From assembly GCA_045538875.1 (NCBI GenBank), contig JAZQEG010000010.1, positions 62,001 to 126,000 on the forward strand: DNA of 64,000 nucleotides, given 5' to 3'. Of the stretch, positions 6,339 to 14,181 are shown one piece after another (position 1 is the stretch's first letter; every line of letters starts with the position of its first letter). The translations under genes and the position numbers were made by a program. The notes beneath the pieces were generated by a model. That model made no database searches. It saw only the letters and a program-made list of their open reading frames with translations, and had not been told where the DNA came from. This DNA comes from RGIG4708 sp045538875 (GTDB lineage Bacteria; Bacillota; Clostridia; UMGS1810).

Positions 6339-6593
6339 TTATGCGGTTACTGTATAGGTATAAGAAATAGTTTTCAAGTGTCCGTCAAGCCACCTATAAT
6401 TTCTGTCAAAACTCTTATTTCGTTCGGGGCAAATCTTTTTTACCATCTGTCCACCAATAGAACCAGCCTGTTTTGATGTTAAATCACCATTGTAACCATT
6501 TTTAAGGTTTACACCAACTTCGCTTGCTGCTTCCATTTTAAATCTGTTCATAGCTTCTTTAGCTTCTGGAACAACATGTTTTTTAGATGCCAT
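6339..6593 (-). CDS. Alpha/beta-type small acid-soluble spore protein, unusual tail
   Basis: The 84-residue protein matches alpha/beta SASPs, which coat and protect spore DNA. It has VPEAKEAMNRFKMEAASEVGVNL and then DLTSKQAGSIGGQMVKK. The EVGVNL segment is where the germination protease GPR usually cuts. The start is the ATG at 6591-6593 with AAGGAGGTGA eight bases upstream; a GTG at 6602 lies within that site. After MVKK the family normally ends in a short helix. Here a 30-residue tail (from CPERNKSFDRNYRW to the end) is unlike the family and aromatic-rich. I found no frameshift that would restore a normal end. Confidence 0.85.
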   Translation of the reverse strand: MASKKHVVPEAKEAMNRFKMEAASEVGVNLKNGYNGDLTSKQAGSIGGQMVKKICPERNKSFDRNYRWLDGHLKTISYTYTVTA

Positions 6594-6676
6594 TAAAATC
6601 ACCTCCTTGTTATTTGGTACAAGTATAATTTATGCACATACCAAAATAATAAACAGGTAATTTTTTACTAACAAAA

Positions 6677-8032
6677 TTATGATTTAAAAAATGCAACATA
6701 ACCTTTGTAAGCACTGTAAATATCTACTTTGCTTGCAATTTCAAAAGGTGCATGCATCGAAAGGAGAGGTACACCAACATCGATTGTGTCAACATTAAGA
6801 TTTGCAATATATTTTGCAACCGTTCCTCCGCCGCCTTGGTCTACCTTGCCAAGCTCACAAATCTGCCATATTACATTTGCTTTGTTAAATACAGAACGCA
6901 TTTTTGCAACAAATTCGGCATTGGCATCGGATGTAGAGCTTTTTCCGCGTGCACCAGTATATTTGCAAAATGCTACACCGCAACCCATAAATGCGCTGTT
7001 GTTTTCTTCATTAACGCTTTTGTATGTTGGATCTACCGCAGCGGTTACGTCTGATGATAAGCACATGGAATTTGTAAGAGTTTTTTGCAAATAAATGTCA
7101 TTGTACTCATTTTTTGTTTTTAAAATCAATTCACTAATAAAGTTTTCAAAAAATCTGCTTTGTATTCCTGTGTTGCCGTCACTGCCCGTTTCTTCTTTGT
7201 CGGCTAGCAGGCAAATGCTTGTGCGCAGAGGATTTGTTGTTTGGCAAATTGCCATAAGTGATGTATAGGCACAAACTCTGTCATCCTGACCGTAAGCACC
7301 TACCATAGACATATCAAGACCAATTGTACATGCTTTAAACGAAGGCACAATTTCAAGCTCTGAGCTGACAAAATCATCCTCTTCGATATTATATTTTTGT
7401 TTTAAAATGTCAACAATAGTTTGCTTAAATTTTGATTTTTCACAATCAGATGGAATAGAACCTATGAGTATATTTAAGTCTTCACCGTTAATAAGTTTGC
7501 TTGCTGTCTGGTTCATCTGTTCCTGAGCAAGGTGCGGCAGAAGGTCGGTAATTGTAAATTTGGGGTCGCAGTCATCTTCGCCGATGTTTACATTAATTAC
7601 TTCACCATCTTCTTTTACAACAACACCTATAAGTGACAACGGAATAGCAGTCCACTGATATTTTTTGATTCCGCCGTAATAGTGTGTTTTAAAAAGCGCA
7701 AGATTTGAGTCTTCATAAAGCGGATTTGGCTTTAAATCGAGTCGCGGGCTGTCAATGTGTGAGGCAATTATGTTTGACCCGTTTAACATATCCTCACTTC
7801 CAATAACAGCAAGAACAATGTTTTTGCCTCTGTTGATTTTATACACTTTATCGCCTGCTGCAAGCTTTTGTTTGCTTTCGATATTTACAAAACCTGCTTT
7901 GATTGCAATGTTTTCACTTTCGGTTGTACAAAGTCTTTCTGTTTTTGAATGGTTTAAATATTCAATATATTTGTCACAAAAATCTAATACTTCTTTTTTG
8001 TTTTCTTTTTCCCAGGCAATATTATTTTTCAT
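6677..8032 (-). CDS. M18-family aminopeptidase
   Basis: The 451-residue enzyme is an M18 dinuclear-zinc aminopeptidase that removes N-terminal residues from peptides in the cytoplasm. The metal-binding motifs are in order: ASHIDSPRLD (His, Asp), GQDDRV (bridging Asp), ADKEETGS (catalytic Glu pair), a later VDP, and the C-terminal SMHAPFE histidine. Length matches the family. The start is the ATG at 8032 with AAAGGA nine bases upstream; a GTG at 8050 is in frame but lacks a ribosome site. It is transcribed alone, from a promoter at 8071-8099, divergent from zapA. Confidence 0.93.
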   Translation of the reverse strand: MKNNIAWEKENKKEVLDFCDKYIEYLNHSKTERLCTTESENIAIKAGFVNIESKQKLAAGDKVYKINRGKNIVLAVIGSEDMLNGSNIIASHIDSPRLDLKPNPLYEDSNLALFKTHYYGGIKKYQWTAIPLSLIGVVVKEDGEVINVNIGEDDCDPKFTITDLLPHLAQEQMNQTASKLINGEDLNILIGSIPSDCEKSKFKQTIVDILKQKYNIEEDDFVSSELEIVPSFKACTIGLDMSMVGAYGQDDRVCAYTSLMAICQTTNPLRTSICLLADKEETGSDGNTGIQSRFFENFISELILKTKNEYNDIYLQKTLTNSMCLSSDVTAAVDPTYKSVNEENNSAFMGCGVAFCKYTGARGKSSTSDANAEFVAKMRSVFNKANVIWQICELGKVDQGGGGTVAKYIANLNVDTIDVGVPLLSMHAPFEIASKVDIYSAYKGYVAFFKS

Positions 8033-8070
8033 ACAATAAAATCCTTTCACAAATGTTTTTTAATAAAAAT

Positions 8071-8099
8071 ATTTTATCACTTTTAAATTTAAAATACAA
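8071..8099 (-). promoter_or_regulatory. Promoter of the M18 aminopeptidase
   Basis: Leftward TTGTAT (8099-8094) and TAAAAT (8076-8071) separated by 17 bases, about 40 bases upstream of the start codon. The remaining AT-rich stretch to 8277 holds a TATAAT at 8205-8210 that may serve zapA, with no good -35. Confidence 0.55.
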
Positions 8100-8277
8100 T
8101 ACTTTTGATTTGTCTATTTGTAACAAATATTACAATGCAACAAAAAAATTTAAAAGTTTACATATTTTTTACAAAAAATACTATTATTTTTTAAAAATAT
8201 GTTGTATAATAAATAATGTATAAGTGAAAATAGGATTTTTTGACTATTTTTAATAATAAATTTTGTGAGGTGTTAGT

Positions 8278-8640
8278 ATGAGCAATAATTCAAGGGTCAC
8301 AGTAAGAATATATGGCACAGATTATATACTGTGCGGAAGTGAATCTGAAGAATATATTAACAATGTTGCCTTTAATGTTGACAAGGCAATGAGAGAGGTT
8401 GCAAAAAACCCATTGCTCAAACCATTGCAGATTGCCGTGCTTGCTTGCTGCAATATGTGTGATGAAAACATAAAATTAAAAGAGCAGCTTGATAACCAAA
8501 AGAGCGAAGCAAGTAAATATGCATCAGCAGGCAGCAAGTTTAAAGGCATTGCCGAGGAAAATGCCTTTTTAAAAGAGGAAATAGCAAATCTTAAAGATCA
8601 GGTTGCAAATCTTCGTATTCGTCTTTCACAAAAAAACTAG
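8278..8640 (+). CDS. zapA: Cell division protein ZapA
   Basis: The 120-residue protein fits ZapA, a small protein that crosslinks FtsZ filaments at mid-cell. The N-terminal globular head has VTVRIYGTDYILCGSESEEYI and the NVDKAMREV helix. It is followed by a long C-terminal coiled coil (about residues 65-118), as in other ZapA proteins. GAGGTG lies upstream of the ATG. It heads a long rightward run of division and shape genes (to about 17.4 kb), with the U32 peptidase gene starting 17 bases after its stop. Confidence 0.88.
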   Translation: MSNNSRVTVRIYGTDYILCGSESEEYINNVAFNVDKAMREVAKNPLLKPLQIAVLACCNMCDENIKLKEQLDNQKSEASKYASAGSKFKGIAEENAFLKEEIANLKDQVANLRIRLSQKN

Positions 8641-8657
8641 ACGCAAGGTAACTATAA

Positions 8658-10742
8658 ATGAACAATATCGAAATTTTATCTCCTGCAGGCGAATTTGAAT
8701 CATTTAAATGTGCAGTTAACAATGGTGCCGATGCAGTTTATATTGGCGGAAGTCACTTTAGTGCCCGAAAGAGTGCAGTTAATTTTACAAATGAACAAAT
8801 TGAACAGGCTGTTAAGTATGCGCATTTGTATGGAGTTAAAGTATATGTGGCACTTAACACTTTGATACACGAGAGTGAGCTTAAAGATGTGTACTTATTT
8901 GTTAAATTTTGTTGTGATGCTGGTGTTGATGCTCTTATAGTTCAGGATTTGGGTATTGTGTATATGCTAAGACGGTATTTTCCGCAGATGCGTATTCACG
9001 CAAGTACACAAATGACTATTCACAATTTGTATGGTGCCCGTTTTGTTAAAAAATTAGGATTTGAAAGAGTTGTTGTTTCGCGTGAATTGTCTTTTGAACA
9101 AATACAGAGTATAGTTGACGGGTCTGATATAGAAATTGAGGTGTTTGCACACGGTGCTTTGTGCTTTTGTTATTCGGGCCAATGCCTTATGTCATCTTTA
9201 ATAGGAGCAAGGAGCGGTAACAGAGGTGCTTGTGCACAGCCTTGCCGTTTGCCTTATACAATTTGCGACAAGGATAAAAACGAACTTGATGCATCGCCAA
9301 AATATTATTTGAGCCTTAAGGATTTATGCACAATTGATGAAATTGACAAATTGAAAAAAATAGGTGTTGCTTCACTAAAAATTGAAGGCAGAATGAAAAG
9401 TAGCGAATATGTTGCAATTGTAACTGCGTTGTATAACAAATACCGCAGCGGCGGATATGTTGAGCAGGATGATATCAGACTTTTGCAAAACATATTTTCG
9501 CGCAGTGGTTTTACAAAAGGGTATTTGTATAACGATACGGGTGCACAAATGCTTAATATGCACAGTCACAATGACAATGTGTACCGCGATATTAAGGACA
9601 ATGTTCACCGCCTGGCACAACAGCTTATTAATACAAAAAGATATATTTATATTGATGCATATGTAAATGTAAAACTCGGCTCAAAGCCGTATATAATTTT
9701 AAAACACGGCGAAAATACCATTAAAATATTTGGCGATGAACCGGTTGAATCAGCTGTTAAAACAGCTACATCTGCTGAGCGTATAGCCATGCAGGTTACA
9801 AAAACAGGTTCGAGTGCATTTAAAATAGCAAATATTACGTGCGATATTGACGATGCAATCAATATCCCCATTAAAACAATTAATGAGCTAAGGCGAAAGG
9901 CATTAGAGCAGCTTGAAAAAATAATTACTAAGCCGCACAAACCAATCAACATTATTCCATACGACTACAAAAAATCAAATTCGGTCAAATTAAGCTGCAA
10001 AAAAAGCGCATCTGTTAAAACCTTTAGTCAGGCAAAGGCTGCGTATCAGCTTGGGTTTGAAAAAATATACATCAGCTTTGAGGTTTATAAAGAGGACAAG
10101 CATTTTTTTGATAAAAATGCAGATGTTTTTTGCCTTATGCTGCCTAATGTAGCGAGCGATAGTTATATAAAAAGTTGTATGCAATGTGAGCTTGAGTCGG
10201 TGTGTATATCAAACATATCTCAAATAGAGCCTTTTTTGAACAAAAAGCTTTATGCAAATTACACTATGAATATATTTAATTCTATGTCGCAACAATTACT
10301 CTGTGAGCTTGGATTTAAAGGGGTGTGTTTGTCACCTGAGTTAAACATCAGGCAGCTTGCCGATTGTGTTGCGCACTTGCAAAGCGAAATTTTGGTATAT
10401 GGCAAAATACAACTTATGACGGTAAAAAATTGTATTATTAAATCATTAAATGGAAAATGCAATTGTGACGGGCAAACACATTATATTAAAGACAGAAAAG
10501 GTGTGTATTTTCCATTTTATTCAAACAAGCAAACTTGCACAAACATCATATATAACAGTGTGCCTGTGTATATGGGCGACAAAATTGACGAATTAACAAG
10601 TATAAATGCATCGTGGCTGAGGTTTGATTTTGTTGATGAAACACCTGAGCAAATAAAACAAATAGCCCAGTGTTTTAAAGCTGGAACAAAAATGCCGGAA
10701 GGTACTTTTACAAGAGGACATTATTACAGAGGAGTTTTATAA
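8658..10742 (+). CDS. U32 family peptidase / RNA hydroxylation protein (RlhA/TrhP-like)
   Basis: The 694-residue protein is a full-length U32 member. It has an N-terminal TIM-barrel start (EILSPAGEFESFKCAVNNGADAVY), the signature EVFAHGALCFCYSGQCLMSS, and cysteines in SGNRGACAQPCRLPY. A long C-terminal part of DUF3656 type follows. E. coli RlhA and B. subtilis TrhP proteins of this family install hydroxyl groups on 23S rRNA or on tRNA wobble uridine using prephenate, with an iron-sulphur cluster bound by the cysteines. Which target applies here is not clear from sequence. AAGGTA precedes the ATG. The dut gene follows with no gap, indicating co-transcription. Confidence 0.9.
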   Translation: MNNIEILSPAGEFESFKCAVNNGADAVYIGGSHFSARKSAVNFTNEQIEQAVKYAHLYGVKVYVALNTLIHESELKDVYLFVKFCCDAGVDALIVQDLGIVYMLRRYFPQMRIHASTQMTIHNLYGARFVKKLGFERVVVSRELSFEQIQSIVDGSDIEIEVFAHGALCFCYSGQCLMSSLIGARSGNRGACAQPCRLPYTICDKDKNELDASPKYYLSLKDLCTIDEIDKLKKIGVASLKIEGRMKSSEYVAIVTALYNKYRSGGYVEQDDIRLLQNIFSRSGFTKGYLYNDTGAQMLNMHSHNDNVYRDIKDNVHRLAQQLINTKRYIYIDAYVNVKLGSKPYIILKHGENTIKIFGDEPVESAVKTATSAERIAMQVTKTGSSAFKIANITCDIDDAINIPIKTINELRRKALEQLEKIITKPHKPINIIPYDYKKSNSVKLSCKKSASVKTFSQAKAAYQLGFEKIYISFEVYKEDKHFFDKNADVFCLMLPNVASDSYIKSCMQCELESVCISNISQIEPFLNKKLYANYTMNIFNSMSQQLLCELGFKGVCLSPELNIRQLADCVAHLQSEILVYGKIQLMTVKNCIIKSLNGKCNCDGQTHYIKDRKGVYFPFYSNKQTCTNIIYNSVPVYMGDKIDELTSINASWLRFDFVDETPEQIKQIAQCFKAGTKMPEGTFTRGHYYRGVL

Positions 10743-11198
10743 ATGAATAATATCAAAATCAAAATCAAGTATTTAGAGCATAATAAGGAAAAGAAAAAAC
10801 CTTTTTATGCAACAAAGGGTGCAGCAGGTATGGATTTGTCTGCATGCATCAGTGAAGATGTTGTAATTAAGCCAATGGAGCGAGCTCTTATACCTACTGG
10901 TATTGCAATAAAGCTGCCAAATGCAGATTACGGCGCTTTTATATTTGCACGCAGTGGATTGTCTGTAAAAAAAGGCTTGTGCCTTGCTAATGGTGTAGGC
11001 GTTGTTGATAGCGATTACACTGGAGAGATTAAGGTTGGCCTTATTAACCTTGGCAACGAGCCATTTGTTGTTAAAAATGGCGAAAGAGTTGCTCAGCTTG
11101 TTATTTTGCCTGTTGCAATTGCTGAGCTTTGTGAGGTTGATGAGCTTGAACAAACCGAAAGAGGAGCAGGCGGGTTTGGCTCTACGGGTGTTAACTGA
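10743..11198 (+). CDS. dut: Deoxyuridine triphosphatase
   Basis: The 151-residue trimeric dUTPase hydrolyses dUTP to dUMP, keeping uracil out of DNA and feeding thymidylate synthesis. All five family motifs are present: AGMDL, ARSGLSVKKG, GVVDSDYTGEI (catalytic Asp), NGERVAQLVI and the C-terminal RGAGGFGSTG arm. It starts immediately after the U32 stop codon, with a GAGGAG site inside that gene's end. Its stop overlaps the maf start by one base. Confidence 0.96.
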   Translation: MNNIKIKIKYLEHNKEKKKPFYATKGAAGMDLSACISEDVVIKPMERALIPTGIAIKLPNADYGAFIFARSGLSVKKGLCLANGVGVVDSDYTGEIKVGLINLGNEPFVVKNGERVAQLVILPVAIAELCEVDELEQTERGAGGFGSTGVN

Positions 11199-11764
11199 TG
11201 TATAAATATGTTTTGGCATCAAAATCACCACGAAGAAAGGAATTGCTTTTAAACATTGGCATTCAATTTGAAGTTGTACAGTCTGATTTTGACGAAAGCA
11301 CTATTTCCAAACAGCTTGAGCCACAGTTGTATGTACAGGAACTTGCAATGTTTAAGGCATTGTCTGTTGTAAAAAAAGTTGACAAAGACACATTGGTTAT
11401 AGGAGCCGATACCGTAGTTGTTTTTGATAATGAGGTACTTGGAAAGCCAAAAGACAGGCAAGATGCTATATGTATGCTTAAAAAGCTTTCGGGCAATGTT
11501 CATTATGTGTATACAGGTGTTTGTGTTGCACGCAGCAATGATGCAAAATGTGTTGCTGCCTTTGAAAAAACATCGGTATATTTCAGACAATTAACAGATG
11601 GCGAAATAGAGTATTATGTTGACAATTATAAGCCCTTTGATAAAGCAGGAAGCTACGGAATACAAGAGTATGCTGGTGTTTTTGTGAGCAAAATTGAAGG
11701 GGATTATTTTAACATAGTAGGGCTGCCTGTGTGCAGGCTTAACAGTATTATTAATGAATTTTAA
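11198..11764 (+). CDS. maf: Maf-like nucleoside triphosphate pyrophosphatase
   Basis: The 188-residue protein is a Maf/YhdE house-cleaning pyrophosphatase acting on dTTP, UTP and modified nucleotides. Motifs are LASKSPRRKELL at the N-terminus, ADTVVVFDNEVLGKP in the middle (catalytic Asp) and YGIQEYAG...DYFNIVGLP at the C-terminus. In Bacillus, maf lies next to the mre genes and affects septation; the same link is seen here. Its ATG overlaps the dut stop (TGATG). Confidence 0.95.
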   Translation: MYKYVLASKSPRRKELLLNIGIQFEVVQSDFDESTISKQLEPQLYVQELAMFKALSVVKKVDKDTLVIGADTVVVFDNEVLGKPKDRQDAICMLKKLSGNVHYVYTGVCVARSNDAKCVAAFEKTSVYFRQLTDGEIEYYVDNYKPFDKAGSYGIQEYAGVFVSKIEGDYFNIVGLPVCRLNSIINEF

Positions 11765-11785
11765 TATTTGTAAAGGAATGATATT

Positions 11786-12799
11786 ATGACAAGAAGAGAT
11801 ATCGGTATTGACCTTGGAACTGCAAACACCCTGGTATATGTTAAATCAAAGGGTATTGTGGTTAACGAACCAAGCGTTGTTGCCATAAACAAAAATACCG
11901 GAGAGGTGTTGCAGGTTGGTAATGCCGCAAAAGAAATGCTTGGCAGAACTCCTGGCAACATAGTTGCAATCAGACCGCTCAAAGATGGTGTTATTGCTGA
12001 TTTTGACGTTACACAGGCTATGCTTAAATATTTTATCGGCAAGGCAAATCAGTCACATGGATTTTTAAAACCGCGTGTAATTGTTTGTGTTCCTTCAGGT
12101 GTAACCGAGGTAGAAAAACGCGCCGTTGAGGATGGTACACTTAATGCAGGAGCAAAAGAAGTATATATTATTGAAGAGCCAATGGCAGCAGCAATTGGCG
12201 CAGGATTGCCTGTAGAGGAAGCAACGGGCAGTATGGTTGTTGATATAGGCGGAGGCACAAGCGAGGTGGCTGTTATTTCGCTTGGAGGCATAGTTGCCAG
12301 CAAATCGCTCCGTATTGCAGGAGATGATTTTGACGATGCAATAATTAATTACATCAAAAAGAAGTTTAACCTTATGACAGGTGAGCGCTCTGCTGAAAAA
12401 TTAAAAATTGATATTGGCTCTGCATACGAAACAATAGAAGATGCATTTGAGGAAGTAAGCGGCAGAGACCTTTTAACAGGGCTGCCCAAAAATATCCGTG
12501 TGTCAACCACAGATATTGTTAACGCACTAAAGGAACCTGTTGAGCAGCTTGTTTCTGCAATTAAATCAACTCTCGAAATTACACCTCCCGAGCTTGCTGC
12601 AGATATTATGGACAGAGGCATTACTCTTACAGGCGGCGGTGCATTGCTGCGTGGCCTTGACAGGCTCATTACCGAGCAAACCGGCATGGATGTAAATATT
12701 GCCGAAAATCCGCTTGATTGTGTTGCACTTGGCTGCGGTGCAGTGCTTGAGCAGATGGAACAGCATCGAAATGTTATGATTAACGCAAGAAGAGGATAA
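11786..12799 (+). CDS. mreB: Rod shape-determining protein MreB
   Basis: This 337-residue actin-like ATPase forms membrane-associated filaments that guide lateral wall synthesis. It opens with GIDLGTANTLVY (phosphate 1), has VVDIGGGTSEVAV (phosphate 2) near residue 150, and GGGALLRGLD (adenosine motif) near residue 280. Length is typical. AAAGGAATG lies upstream. It leads the mreB-mreC-mreD-PBP2 block, the standard elongasome order. Confidence 0.97.
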   Translation: MTRRDIGIDLGTANTLVYVKSKGIVVNEPSVVAINKNTGEVLQVGNAAKEMLGRTPGNIVAIRPLKDGVIADFDVTQAMLKYFIGKANQSHGFLKPRVIVCVPSGVTEVEKRAVEDGTLNAGAKEVYIIEEPMAAAIGAGLPVEEATGSMVVDIGGGTSEVAVISLGGIVASKSLRIAGDDFDDAIINYIKKKFNLMTGERSAEKLKIDIGSAYETIEDAFEEVSGRDLLTGLPKNIRVSTTDIVNALKEPVEQLVSAIKSTLEITPPELAADIMDRGITLTGGGALLRGLDRLITEQTGMDVNIAENPLDCVALGCGAVLEQMEQHRNVMINARRG

Positions 12800-12805
12800 T
12801 TGTTT

Positions 12806-13633
12806 ATGTATTTTTTTGAAAAAAATAAATTTAAAATAATTATAGCTGCTGTTGCTTTTGTAATTGTTGTAATTATTGCAGTTTCCTCAGTTACAGGTGC
12901 CAAAATACCTGTAATAAGCGATACCGTTAATTTTATTATTTCTCCTTTTCAAAAGGTAGCAGTTGGCATATATGACGGTGTGGGTGACTTTTTTGCAATG
13001 CTGCGCTCAAACAAAAACTATGTGCGTGAAAATGAGCTGCTTAAGGAACGCATTGCTGCCCTTGAGGATACAATAAGAAAAAACGACGATTATGCTATGG
13101 AAAATGACCGCTTGAGGCAAATGCTTGAATTAAAGCAAAAAAATACCGAATTTGAATATATAGCTGCAGATATTACTTCATCAGATATGACAAACTGGTC
13201 TAAAACATTTACAATAGACAAAGGTCTTGTAGATGGAGTAGAAAAAAATTGTGCTGTAATTACTGTAAATGGTTTGGTTGGGCATGTAAGCGATGTTGGC
13301 AGAACATGGGCGAGAGTTGTATCAATAATAGACAGCACATCATCTGTTGGAGCAACTATTACAAGGCTAAATGTTAATGCTGTTGTTAATGGTGATTTAG
13401 CTCTTTCATCAGACAGCAAGTGTGTTATGAACTATCTTATTAAAGATACCAATGTAGAAATTGGTGATTATGTTGTTACTTCGGGCAATGGTGGTATTTA
13501 CCCTCGCGGTCTTTATATAGGCAAGGTGGCACAACTCAACGACGATGTATCGGGGCTGTCACGCGAGGCTATAATTGAACCAGGTGTTGATTTTTATGAT
13601 GTTGATGAGGTTTTGATTATAAAAAACAATTAG
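12806..13633 (+). CDS. mreC: Rod shape-determining protein MreC
   Basis: The 275-residue bitopic protein bridges MreB filaments to periplasm-side wall enzymes such as PBP2. One membrane segment (about residues 12-32) is followed by a coiled coil (about 65-105) and a C-terminal beta-rich domain with GHVSDVGRTWARVVSI and GGIYPRGLYIGKV. The start is the ATG at 12806, nine bases after AGAGGA; a TTG at 12800 is in frame but too close to that site. Confidence 0.94.
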   Translation: MYFFEKNKFKIIIAAVAFVIVVIIAVSSVTGAKIPVISDTVNFIISPFQKVAVGIYDGVGDFFAMLRSNKNYVRENELLKERIAALEDTIRKNDDYAMENDRLRQMLELKQKNTEFEYIAADITSSDMTNWSKTFTIDKGLVDGVEKNCAVITVNGLVGHVSDVGRTWARVVSIIDSTSSVGATITRLNVNAVVNGDLALSSDSKCVMNYLIKDTNVEIGDYVVTSGNGGIYPRGLYIGKVAQLNDDVSGLSREAIIEPGVDFYDVDEVLIIKNN

Positions 13634-13690
13634 CCTAAAAAGAGTAATTTTAAAACACCTCAAACGGCTAACATATTGAAAGGCAATATA

Positions 13691-14179
13691 ATGAAAAATT
13701 TGTTTACCTACCTTACACTGTTAATATTAATTGTGTTGCAGTCAACAATTTTTAAAAATTTTGAGATTTTACATATAATCCCAAATCTCGTTTTGACATT
13801 TGTTGTTTGCTACAGTATGTATTCGGAGCCTTCAAAGGCAACTGTGTTTGCCATAGTATCAGGTTTTGTCATGGATATAATTCAAACACAAAACATTGGT
13901 TTTTCGGCACTAATTATGATGTTTGTGGCACTTGTTTATTCAGTTGTAAGCTCAGATTATATAAAAAGCAATGTGATTACTGTTGTTTTAGGCACTGCAA
14001 TTGCAACACTAATTTATGAGGGTGTGTACAGCTTTGTACTTTATTTTATGTTTGATAAGGTTAATGCCGGACATATTTTTTATGTTATTTTTGTTGAGGG
14101 CATTTACAATATGATTATTGCTTTTTTGCTGATGTTTTGGGCAAAATATCTTGCAGAAGATGAAATTAGGAGTTTTTAA
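13691..14179 (+). CDS. mreD: Rod shape-determining protein MreD
   Basis: This 162-residue, very hydrophobic protein has five or six predicted membrane segments. Its MreD pattern includes an N-terminal helix with LQSTIFKNF, then IIPNLVLTFVVCYSM, and VSGFVMDI. MreD works with MreC and RodA/PBP2 in elongation. The start is the ATG at 13691 with GAAAGG seven bases upstream rather than the TTG at 13676. PBP2 follows after two bases. Confidence 0.9.
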   Translation: MKNLFTYLTLLILIVLQSTIFKNFEILHIIPNLVLTFVVCYSMYSEPSKATVFAIVSGFVMDIIQTQNIGFSALIMMFVALVYSVVSSDYIKSNVITVVLGTAIATLIYEGVYSFVLYFMFDKVNAGHIFYVIFVEGIYNMIIAFLLMFWAKYLAEDEIRSF

Positions 14180-14181
14180 TT

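Noticed and set aside
6339..6450. Frameshift in the spore protein tail
   Set aside because: The other two frames after the MVKK codons hit stops or give no SASP-like end, so a simple frameshift does not explain the tail.
10773..11231. Leftward frame of 152 residues opposite dut
   Set aside because: All five dUTPase motifs are on the plus strand. The opposite frame is Cys/Lys/Asn-rich without family signature or ribosome site.
13641..13690. TTG-started extension of mreD (13676) and of other genes (12800, 18234, 21335, 63570)
   Set aside because: In each case the extra codons overlap or precede the ribosome site that serves a downstream ATG at standard spacing.
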